Source of the DNA: CAIYQJ01 sp963717255
GTDB lineage: Bacteria > Chloroflexota > Limnocylindria > Limnocylindrales > CSP1-4
Reading direction: 5' to 3'
DNA length: 64,000 bases
Assembly: GCA_963717255.1 (NCBI GenBank)
Contig: CAVQVT010000005.1
Location: 62,001 to 126,000, forward strand
The notes under the pieces were generated by a model. The model did no database searches. It was not told where the DNA came from and saw nothing but the letters and a program-made list of their open reading frames with translations. This document shows positions 8,697-15,666 of the stretch, in pieces (position 1 is the first letter of the stretch; every line of letters begins with the position of its first letter). The translations under genes were made by a program, and so were the position numbers.

Positions 8697-9376
8697 CGCT
8701 CTCCGCCCACGTAGGTCGCCAGGAGGATCCCGTCGCACATCGGGATGATGGTCGCGACGAACCGCGGGTCCGCCAGGATCGCGGCGTCGAACGCGCGCAG
8801 GGCGTCGGCGCTCCGCAGCTCGGACTCGGACTCCTCACGGAACCCGCTCCGACCGGCGACGAGGCCGCCGTACAGGACGTTGTCGGCCAGGACGAGCGCA
8901 CCCGGCGCGAGCCGCGGCACGAGCGCCTCGACGTACGCGGCGTACTCGGGCTTCAGTGCGTCGATGAACGCGAGGTCGAACGGCCCGCGCAGCTCGGGCA
9001 CGTCCGACGCGAACGCGTCGAGCGCGCGCATGTCGACGACGGAGATCCGCTCGTCGGAGATCCCCGCCGCGCGCCAGTAGCCGCGCGCGCGCTCGGTCCG
9101 GCCCGCGTCCGGGTCGATCGTCACGACGATCCCGTCCGGCGCGGAGCCCAGCGCGAGCCAGAGTGCCGAGTACCCGATCGCGGTCCCGACCTCCACGATC
9201 CGCCGGCGTCCGTGCGCGAGGGCGCGCAGGAGCTGGCCGGTCGGGCGGTCCACGATCGGCATCCGGTCGCGGAGGCCGTCCGCCTCCAGGGCGAGGACGG
9301 CGGGCTCGGGGTCGGGGGTGACCGAGGCGACGAACGCGAGGTCCGTCGCGTCGGGGACGTAGCCCGCGGGCAGCAT
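8693..9376 (-). CDS. Class I SAM-dependent O-methyltransferase (COMT-like)
   Basis: The 227-residue protein has the family-3 O-methyltransferase pattern. VEVGTAIGYSALWLALG is the SAM-binding motif I; VVTIDPDAGRTERARGYW contains the acidic ribose-binding residue; FDLAFIDALKPEYAAYVE holds the metal-binding Asp; and LVLADNVLYGGLV is the Asp-Asn metal motif. These enzymes methylate catechols or related phenols using Mg2+ or Ca2+; the substrate here is unknown. The ATG at 9376 has GGAGG 8-9 nt upstream. It lies 25 bp after a membrane-protein gene and its stop overlaps moaX by 4 bp, so it is mid-operon. Confidence 0.9.
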   Translation of the reverse strand: MLPAGYVPDATDLAFVASVTPDPEPAVLALEADGLRDRMPIVDRPTGQLLRALAHGRRRIVEVGTAIGYSALWLALGSAPDGIVVTIDPDAGRTERARGYWRAAGISDERISVVDMRALDAFASDVPELRGPFDLAFIDALKPEYAAYVEALVPRLAPGALVLADNVLYGGLVAGRSGFREESESELRSADALRAFDAAILADPRFVATIIPMCDGILLATYVGGER

Positions 9377-9401
9377 CGGCGGCTCCTCCAGGTGGACGGG
9401 T

Positions 9402-10236
9402 TCAGACGAGCAGGCCGGCCCCGAAGTAGAGGCCGGAGGCGAGGATGGTCCCGACGGCGATGGCGCCGACGTCGATGTAGAGCAGGCCGGTCGCGGATTC
9501 CATCGACCGGGTCTTCGCGGTCTGGAGCGCCGCCCACGAGAGGACGAGGGGGAAGACGAGGCCCGACGAGCAGGCGCATCCACACGAAGAACGCCCAGTC
9601 GCCGACGAGAGGCTGGAACGGCGGCAGGCCCATCCCGGCGCCCGTCGCCAGCCAGACGACGAACAGGACGAGCTGGACGCCGACGACGACGAGCAGGAGC
9701 CTGGCGAAGAGGACGAGGGGCTCGTTCGGCAGCTTCGGCGTCACCAGGTACCAGTGGCCCAGGATCATCGCGGCGAAGACGCCGCCCATCGAGAGGGCCA
9801 GGGCGACGAGCTGGACGAGGAGCGGCCCCGCGTCCGGGAAGCCGTCCGCCCAGCCGACCGCGCCGAGGAGGATCGCCCCGAAGCCCGCGACGATCCCCAG
9901 GGCCCCCAGGATCGCCGCCGCCCGGGGCCGGCGGACGAGGATCGCGTAGAGGAACGAGATCACCGCCAGGGCGACGAGAGCGCCCTGCCTCGGCCCGTCG
10001 AACGCTGGCGCCGGGACGATGGGGGCGTCCGTGCCGGGCACGGGGAGCGCGGTGTCGGAGATCGCCGCGAGGATCGCGAAGACGCCCGCCGCGAGCGCCG
10101 TGAACCGCACGAACCCGGGCGTCGCGTCCGTCCGGCGCCGCGCCACCTCGGCCGCCAGGAACGAGCCGGCGGCGAGGCCCGTCAGGACCGTCCAGTTGAC
10201 GAACGCGAGGCTGCGCGCGATCTGCTCGGTGGGCAC
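9402..10236 (-). CDS. Multi-pass membrane protein, one frame break
   Basis: The protein starts at GTG 10236 (MPTEQIARSLAFVNWTVLTG) and has about eight hydrophobic segments, for example ALVALAVISFLYAILV, AAILGALGIVAGFGAILLG and LLLVVVGVQLVLFVVWLATG, separated by short basic loops. The frame changes near 9575, after WMRLLVG. The correct continuation reads FPLVLSWAALQTAKTRSMES and ends GLYFGAGLLV with TGA at 9402-9404. No family is recognised. It opens the run OMT-moaX-M55, and a TACACT box lies six bases before its GTG start. Confidence 0.7.
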
Positions 10237-10242
10237 CGGGCG

Positions 10243-10248
10243 AGTGTA
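10243..10248 (-). promoter_or_regulatory. Candidate leaderless -10 box (TACACT)
   Basis: On the minus strand TACACT is followed by six bases and the GTG start at 10236. No Shine-Dalgarno sequence is visible. It would drive the membrane protein-OMT-moaX-M55 run. Confidence 0.5.
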
Positions 10249-10324
10249 CCGGCCCGGTACGATGACGGCGTCCGCAGGGCCCGTGCGACATGGCCCCGAG
10301 CCCGCTGCGCGCCGGAGGCGTCCG

Positions 10325-11062
10325 ATGGCTCTCGATCGTCAGGTCCGCATCACGTGGTACGGCCACGCCTGCTTCGAGATCGTCACGCCGGGCGGGAAGA
10401 TCGTCCTGCTCGACCCCTGGTTCGGCAACCCGTCCAGCCCGCGTGCCGCGGCGTCGGTGGACCGGTGCGACGTCATGCTCGTCACGCATGGACACGGCGA
10501 CCACCTGGGCGATGCGTTCGAGATCGCCCGGCGCACGCACCCTGCCTGGCCCCAGATCCACGAGCTCAGCCTCTGGACCGGCATCGGCGCGAAGGCCGGC
10601 GAGCGGACCGAGGTCATCGGGATGAACAAGGGCGGCACGGTGGAGGTCCGCGGGCTCCGCGTGACGATGGTGCCGGCCGAGCATTCCGCGGGGAACCTCG
10701 TCGGCGAGACCGACGACGCGCCGGTCCACCTCGGGGAGCCGGTGGGCTTCGTCATCGAGATGGAGGACGGCTACCGCGTCTACCACGCCGGCGACACGGC
10801 CGTCTTCTCCGACATGCGGCTGATCCGCGACCTCTTCGCGCCGGACCTGGCGCTCCTCCCGATCGGCGGGCACTACACGATGGACCCGCGGGGGGCCGCG
10901 CTGGCGGTGGAGCTGCTCGGCGTGGAGGACGTCATCCCGATGCACTACGGGACGTTCCCGATCCTCGCAGGGACCCCGGCGCAGCTCGAGGAGGAGCTGG
11001 CGCGGCGAGGCCTCACGGGCGTGACGGTGCACGCGCCGAAGCCCGGAGAGACGGTCGCCTGA
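10325..11062 (+). CDS. UlaG-like metal-dependent hydrolase (MBL fold, UPF0173)
   Basis: The 245-residue protein is a metallo-beta-lactamase-fold hydrolase of the UPF0173/UlaG type. ITWYGHACFEI near residue 9, LLDPWFGNP, THGHGDHLGDA (the HxHxDH metal motif), VPAEHSAGN, YHAGDTAVFSDM and IPMHYGTFPIL are all in place, so both metal sites should be complete. Members act as lactonases or unassigned hydrolases in the cytosol. I chose the ATG at 10325 because the family starts there; an ORF extending upstream to 10019 is antisense to the neighbouring gene. A TACGAT box about 65 bp upstream may be its promoter. Confidence 0.9.
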   Translation: MALDRQVRITWYGHACFEIVTPGGKIVLLDPWFGNPSSPRAAASVDRCDVMLVTHGHGDHLGDAFEIARRTHPAWPQIHELSLWTGIGAKAGERTEVIGMNKGGTVEVRGLRVTMVPAEHSAGNLVGETDDAPVHLGEPVGFVIEMEDGYRVYHAGDTAVFSDMRLIRDLFAPDLALLPIGGHYTMDPRGAALAVELLGVEDVIPMHYGTFPILAGTPAQLEEELARRGLTGVTVHAPKPGETVA

Positions 11063-11073
11063 GGCGGGACCGT

Positions 11074-11109
11074 GGCGACGGCCGGCCGGGAAGGCGGCCG
11101 ACCGTCGCC
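11074..11109. terminator. Convergent-gene hairpin
   Basis: Eight-base arms GGCGACGG and CCGTCGCC enclose 20 GC-rich bases midway between two convergent stops (11062 on plus, 11127 on minus). There is no T tract, but position and strength favour a bidirectional terminator. Confidence 0.45.
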
Positions 11110-11126
11110 GCGCGCGCGCCCTCGCT

Positions 11127-11809
11127 CTACGGAAGCGTGATGGACGACGCGTACGAGACCGTGTCGTACGCGATCCACATGTTCGTGAAGGCGGACGCCG
11201 TCGCCTCGACCTTCAGCTCGATCCGGTGTCCCGCCGGCACCGTGTAGCTGCGACGGGGATGCCGATGACCGACGGGACCCAGGTGGACTGGCCGCCCTGC
11301 CAGTTGCTGCTCGTGCGGGTCGCGCCGGCGATCTCGACGTAGGTGCTGGTCGCGGGGTCGAAGTCGCGCAGGTACGCGACGATGCTCCCCGCCCGGTTCA
11401 GCTGGAAGCTCGCCACGGCGCTCCACAGGAGCACCACGACGTTGCCGTTGATGAGCCGGGCGGTCGTCAGGACCGGCGACCGCCAGGCCGCGTATCGCGC
11501 GAGCACCGTCTCTCCCGGCCCGGTCCCGGTCTTCTGCAGGCGTCGGCCGGGCGAGGAGTCCGCGTTCGTGTCGTAGTTGTAGAGCGTCGTCGCGCTCGCC
11601 GGGTTGCCGTCCATCGCCATCGAGGACTGCGCGGTCGTGTTGCCGACCGGCGGCGTCGGGTTGTTGTGGAGGGCCCACGTGAGGCTGGGCACGACCCACG
11701 TCCCCGCGGTGAGGACGTTGCCGCCGGTCTGCGCCGAGGAGACGAGGAGCGCCTCCGACATGCCGATGCCGCGGCCCGCGGCGAACGCGGTCACGATGAC
11801 GGCGGCCAT
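11127..11809 (-). CDS. Secreted protein beside SipW, one frame break
   Basis: The frame begins MAAVIVTAFAAGRGIG, a short hydrophobic stretch, and continues SEALLVSSAQTGGNVLTAGTW. This resembles the region after a SipW-type signal peptide, where a hydrophobic core is followed by S/N-rich residues and a TAGT(W/V) start of the mature beta-sandwich. Downstream it is Ser/Thr/Asn-rich with no Cys cluster. The frame changes near 11250; the true C-terminus reads TYTVPAGHRIELKVEATASA and ends SYASSITLP at 11127. The signal peptide lacks a charged n-region from this start, so the real start may be further upstream. It lies downstream of the SipW gene and is probably a second substrate. No named family is recognised. 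Confidence 0.6.
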
Positions 11810-11896
11810 CAGGAGGGCGACCGCCGCGCGCGAGCGGGGCCGCGAGCGACCGAACGCAGCGGCGCGCGCCCCGGCGCAGCGGGCGACGGGCGTCGA

Positions 11897-12480
11897 TCAC
11901 GCGAGCGCCCCGGCCTCGTCCTGCTCGGTCGCGGACGCCGCACCCCATCCCCGTTCCGCCTCGCAGGCCGCACACCGGCCGGGCGTGAGCTCGGCGATGA
12001 GCCAGGTGAGGACAAGGAGGCCGAGGGCGAGAAGCACGATCGAGGCGATGCCCGACGGCATCGTGAGGATCGCGCTGACGAAGCCGAGCGCGGGGAGCGC
12101 CACCGCGACGCGGCCGATGACCCGACCGGCCGGGAGTGCCGTCGGGTCGGCGTCGGCGTTCGCGTCGCCCTTCGTCGTGAGGAGCGCCTCGCTCGCCGAC
12201 ACCGGCCACCGCCGCCACCCGGTGCGTGACGATCGTCCCGCTCGCCTCTCGGAACGAGATCGACGTCGCCGGCGACGATGGCCCGGTCGACCCCGTCCGT
12301 CGTGAGGACGAGGGCGCCCCGGGGCACCGAGGGCTCCATCGAGGAGCCCCGGATCACGAAGGGTCGGAGCCCGGCGATCGGGGCGGCGACGGAGATCACC
12401 GCGACGAGCGCGATCGTCGCGACGAGGGCCACGAGGGCGGCGTCCACGGATCGGCGTGCCAGGTGGAACGTGCGGTCCAT
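11897..12480 (-). CDS. SipW-type signal peptidase I (S26B), frame breaks
   Basis: The gene starts MDRTFHLARRSVDAALVALV at 12480, with one N-terminal membrane helix. FVIRGSSMEPSVPRGALVLT contains the catalytic Ser (SSMEP). A frame change near 12262 leads to SFREASGTIVTHRVAAV, where the THRV His replaces the usual Lys, as expected for ER/archaeal-type S26B peptidases such as SipW. A second change near 12205 leads to ALLTTKGDANADADP, a hallmark of this subfamily, then two C-terminal helices and a CxxC (GRCAACEAERG) before the stop at 11897. It sits between a TasA/camelysin-like gene and a second exported protein, so it most likely matures both. Confidence 0.8.
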
Positions 12481-12550
12481 CGCGAGCTCCCCGGTGCCTG
12501 CGCCGGGGCCGGCCGTCGCGGTTCGTCCGGCCGGCCCGTGTGCGCCGTCG

Positions 12551-13144
12551 CTACGGGTTGTTGGCGGTCTGCTCGGCGTCGAAGGTGAACGTCGCCGTGG
12601 TCGTCGCTCCCTGGAACGTGTTCCCCGTCGCGAGCGGGAGGGTCGCGCGGAAGCACAGGACCTCGTTCGCGCCGGCGTTGAGCGTCCGGTCTCCGGCCTG
12701 GGCGCCCGCGGCGTTGCTGCCGAACGCGGCGCCGTTGAGTGCACCCGAGTAGAGCTGCGTGCCGTCGAACGCGGCGCAGCTGGTGCCGAGGGTCCTCACC
12801 GCCAGCGTCAGCTGATCGCGCAGGGCCTTCGAGTCCGCGTTCGTGCTCGCGCTCGACATCGCGTACCGCAGCTGCGCGGTGCCGGTGTTCGAGACCGTGA
12901 TCTGCCCGTTCACGACGTCCCCGGGCATCATGTTCGTCGCGGTCAGCGCCGCCGTCGCCGGCGCGGCCCCGATGACCACCGTCCCCGCCGTGAACGCGTT
13001 GTTCGAGACCGCGGCCGTGCTCGTGAACAGCGCGAGCGAGAGCGCCCCCGCGCCCATGCTGCCCGCCACCAGGCCGGCCGCGAGGATGGCGAGGAGCCCT
13101 GCACGGCGCCCGTGATGGTGACCGGTGATCGTCCTGTCCGCCAT
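12551..13144 (-). CDS. TasA/camelysin (CalY)-like SipW-dependent secreted protein
   Basis: The 197-residue protein starts at ATG 13144 (MADRTITGHHHGRRAGLLAI) behind a GGGGGGAA ribosome-binding site. A basic n-region and a hydrophobic core (GLLAILAAGLVAGSMGAGAL) lead into ALFTSTAAVSNNAFTAGTV, the signature junction of SipW-dependent exported proteins. The mature part has TNMMPGDVVNGQITVSNTG and LRYAMSSAS, matching the TasA/camelysin beta-sandwich. TasA polymerises into extracellular biofilm fibres in Bacillus; some relatives are named camelysin peptidases. The SipW gene follows 70 bp downstream. The upstream region has two tandem hairpins. The role as a surface fibre subunit is inferred from family and context. 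Confidence 0.82.
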   Translation of the reverse strand: MADRTITGHHHGRRAGLLAILAAGLVAGSMGAGALSLALFTSTAAVSNNAFTAGTVVIGAAPATAALTATNMMPGDVVNGQITVSNTGTAQLRYAMSSASTNADSKALRDQLTLAVRTLGTSCAAFDGTQLYSGALNGAAFGSNAAGAQAGDRTLNAGANEVLCFRATLPLATGNTFQGATTTATFTFDAEQTANNP

Positions 13145-13477
13145 GATTCCCCCCACAGGGTGTCGATGCGACCGCGAGGAGCGGCCCTGGATGAGTGCGA
13201 TCCCCCGTCGCGGCTGTCGGGGACGGGCGCCGTGCGGGAGAGGTGCCAGCATTCAACGGCACCTACGTCGTTCGACGTAGTCCCCGATTCGTCCGGATGC
13301 GGGAGGTACTTTCGTCCCGGTCGGCCGTGCGCCCGCACGCCGGACCCCGGTGCGTGAGCGCCCGGACCGGCGGACGACGGTGCGCGCAGCAGGGCCCATC
13401 GGGGATACGATCGGCGGGTCCGGTCCCGGCACCCGGCGGGCGTCCCCGCGCGGCCCTTGCAGCCCGAGGCGAACACG
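13145..13477. other. Divergent intergenic region, tasA-like / oxidoreductase
   Basis: This 333-bp gap separates the minus-strand TasA-like gene from the plus-strand oxidoreductase and holds the tandem inverted repeats at 13241-13280. A plus-strand ATACGAT element near 13405 could be a -10 box for the oxidoreductase. I see no gene in it. Confidence 0.5.
13241..13280 (-). promoter_or_regulatory. Tandem hairpins in the tasA-like leader
   Basis: Two perfect inverted repeats abut. AGGTGCC and GGCACCT (13241-13247 and 13258-13264) flank a 10-nt loop; CTACGTCG and CGACGTAG (13263-13270 and 13273-13280) flank TT. They share two bases, so both cannot be fully paired at once. They lie about 100 nt upstream of the TasA-like start. 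They could be a structured RNA leader, or the second could be a DNA operator for a dimeric repressor. Confidence 0.5.
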
Positions 13478-14482
13478 ATGACGGCCATCCCAGCCCACTT
13501 CGACGCCTTCGTCGCGGAGAGGGACGGCGACCGCGTCGCGCGCGGCGTCCGCCGCCTGACACCCGCGGACCTTCCGGACGGCGAGGTCGCGATCCGGGTC
13601 GCGTGGTCCGGCGTGAACTACAAGGACGCGCTCGCCACCATCCCGGACGGGCGGGTCGCGCGGATCTCGCCGCTCGTGCCGGGGATCGACATCGCCGGGA
13701 CGGTGGCGGCGAGCCGGGACCCCGCGTTCGCGCCGGGCGACCCCGTGGTGGCGCACGGGTACGAGATCGGGGTCTCGCGCCACGGCGGGTTCGCGGCGTA
13801 CGCCCGTGTCCCCGCCGGGTGGGTGGTGCCGTTGCCGGCCGGTCTCTCCCTGCGCGACGCCGCGGCGGTCGGGACTGCCGGGTACACGGCGGCCGACAGC
13901 GTCGTCGCCCTCGAGGCACGCGGCCTGGCGCCGGGCGGCGGGCCGGTCCTGGTGACCGGCGCGAGCGGCGGCGTCGGCGGGCTCGCGACGCGGATCCTTC
14001 TCGCGCGCGGGTACGCGACCTGGGCGATGACCGGGAAGCCGGCGGTCGCCGACAGGCTGCGGACGCTCGGCGTCGCCGGCGTCGTGGGGCGCGAGGTGGC
14101 CGCCGCCGGCGAGGGCCGGCCGCTCGAGGCCGAGCGCTGGGCCGGCGCGATCGACTGCGTCGGGGCGGCGACGCTCCCCTACATCCTCCGCACGCTCCGG
14201 CGCGGGGCGGCCGTGGCGGCCAGCGGCAACGCGAGCGGACCCGCGCTCGCCACCACCGTCTTCCCGTTCATCCTCCGCGGCGTCGCGCTGCTCGGGATGG
14301 ACTCGTCGCAGGTCCCGATCGCGGAGCGCCGGGCGCTGTGGGAACGGATCGCGACCGACCTGCGGCCGGTGGGCCTCGGGGACGACGCGACCGAGATCGA
14401 GCTTGACGGTCTCCCCGTGGCGCTCGACGCGATCCTCGCGGGCCGCGCGGAGGGTCGCTGGCTCGTCCGCCTCGAGGGCTGA
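13478..14482 (+). CDS. YhdH/AcuI-family NADPH-dependent oxidoreductase
   Basis: The 334-residue medium-chain reductase has an N-terminal GroES-like domain (WSGVNYKDALATIPDGRVAR, PGIDIAGTVAAS, GYEIGVSRHGGFAAYARVP) and a Rossmann domain with VLVTGASGGVGGLATRILLARGY. The final part AIDCVGAATLPYILRTLRRGAAVAASG and LLGMDSSQVPIAERR is typical of acrylyl-CoA reductase AcuI/YhdH. AcuI reduces acryloyl-CoA to propionyl-CoA with NADPH. No zinc-binding Cys/His set is visible, as expected for this zinc-free branch. The ATG at 13478 begins the conserved sequence. No partner genes are adjacent, so the physiological substrate is inferred from family only. Confidence 0.9.
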   Translation: MTAIPAHFDAFVAERDGDRVARGVRRLTPADLPDGEVAIRVAWSGVNYKDALATIPDGRVARISPLVPGIDIAGTVAASRDPAFAPGDPVVAHGYEIGVSRHGGFAAYARVPAGWVVPLPAGLSLRDAAAVGTAGYTAADSVVALEARGLAPGGGPVLVTGASGGVGGLATRILLARGYATWAMTGKPAVADRLRTLGVAGVVGREVAAAGEGRPLEAERWAGAIDCVGAATLPYILRTLRRGAAVAASGNASGPALATTVFPFILRGVALLGMDSSQVPIAERRALWERIATDLRPVGLGDDATEIELDGLPVALDAILAGRAEGRWLVRLEG

Positions 14483-14485
14483 TCA

Positions 14486-14515
14486 GGCCCCCCCGGGGTC
14501 ACGCCCCCGGGGGCC
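14486..14515. terminator. Strong GC hairpin between convergent genes
   Basis: GGCCCCC (14486-14492) and GGGGGCC (14509-14515) form an outer stem, with an inner GGGG/CCCC pairing around TCACG. It sits just after the oxidoreductase stop and before the convergent PPK2 stop. No T tract follows on either strand. Confidence 0.45.
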
Positions 14516-14578
14516 GCGGCGTCCTCTCCGGCCGCCGCGACCGCGGCGCCCGCCCGTCGTCTCCCGCCGCGAGCGGCG

Positions 14579-15586
14579 TCAGCTCTTCTTCTTCCGCTTG
14601 CCCTTCTTCCCCTTCGCGCCGTCGCCGTCATTCGCGGCCTTCTCGGCGAGCTCCGCCTCGACCGGGTCGGGAGCTGCCCCCGACGGCGCCTCGGCCTCGA
14701 GGGCCTGCTTCGCGACGAGGAGGTCGGCCTTCTGGTCCTTGCCCACGGTGGGGTAGCGCGGGTCGATCTGGATGAGGGCGTTCGCGATGACCGCGGCCGC
14801 CGCGACCCGCGCGAACGGCTTGTCGTCCGCCGGGATGACGTACCAGGGGGCCCACTCGGTGCTCGTGTTGGAGAGCACGTCGGAGAAGGCCTTCTGGTAG
14901 TCGTCCCAGAACGCGCGCTCCTTCGCGTCGTTGGAAGAGAACTTCCAGTTCTTCTCGGGCAGATCGATCCGGGCGAGGAACCGCCGGCGCTGCTCCTCCT
15001 TGGAGAGATGGAGGAAGAGCTTCACGAACGTGAAGCCCTGGTCGGTGAGGTAGCGCTCCCAGTCGTTGATCTCCCGGAAGCGGCGGGCCCAGACGCCGCG
15101 GCCCTTCGCTGCCTTCGGCAGCTTCTGGCCCTGCAGGATCTGCGGGTGGACCCGGACGACGAGGACCTCCTCGTAGTGGCTCCGGTTGAAGATCCCGATG
15201 TGGCCCCGCCCGGGGAGCGCCCGCTGGTATCGCCAGAGGTAGTCGTGATCGAGCTCCTCGGCCGAGGGGATCTTGAAGCTGTTCACCGTCACGCCCTGCG
15301 GGTTCACCCCGCTCATGACGTGCTTGATCGTCCCGTCCTTGCCGGCGGCATCCATCGCCTGGAGGACGATGACGAGGCCGTACGTGTCCTGCGCGGCGAG
15401 GCGGTCCTGGTACTCGGCGAGCTTCTCGACGCCGGCCTGGAGGATCTCCTTCGCCTCCGCCTTGCTCACCTTCCGCGTGCCGGACGGGTCGAAGTCGCCC
15501 GGCAGGCGGACCTTCCGGCCGGGCTTCACGCAGAACGGCTCGATGAACTCGGCGATCCGCTTCGGGCGGATGTCGATGTCGGGCAT
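14579..15586 (-). CDS. ppk2: Polyphosphate kinase 2 family protein
   Basis: The 335-residue protein is a PPK2-family polyphosphate:nucleotide phosphotransferase. The Walker-A-like motif lies in VLQAMDAAGKDGTIKHVMSG. The Walker-B/lid region is GRGHIGIFNRSHYEEVLVVRVH, followed by INDWERYLTDQGFTFVKLFLH, KEEQRRRFLARI and WAPWYVIPADDKPFARV, all standard. The C-terminus is an extra Lys/Gly-rich tail (KGKKGKRKKKS) that could bind the polyanion. These enzymes regenerate NDP or NTP from polyphosphate in the cytosol. The ATG at 15586 is preceded by GGAAGGAG. The antisense-strand frame continues far upstream, but that is the shadow of the ATPase gene. Confidence 0.93.
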   Translation of the reverse strand: MPDIDIRPKRIAEFIEPFCVKPGRKVRLPGDFDPSGTRKVSKAEAKEILQAGVEKLAEYQDRLAAQDTYGLVIVLQAMDAAGKDGTIKHVMSGVNPQGVTVNSFKIPSAEELDHDYLWRYQRALPGRGHIGIFNRSHYEEVLVVRVHPQILQGQKLPKAAKGRGVWARRFREINDWERYLTDQGFTFVKLFLHLSKEEQRRRFLARIDLPEKNWKFSSNDAKERAFWDDYQKAFSDVLSNTSTEWAPWYVIPADDKPFARVAAAAVIANALIQIDPRYPTVGKDQKADLLVAKQALEAEAPSGAAPDPVEAELAEKAANDGDGAKGKKGKRKKKS

Positions 15587-15666
15587 GGGTAGCGCTCCTT
15601 CCCTCGTGTCCCTTCCGATGAGTCGGGCCCGGCGACGCCGGGCCCGACGACGCTGCGGTGCGTGGA

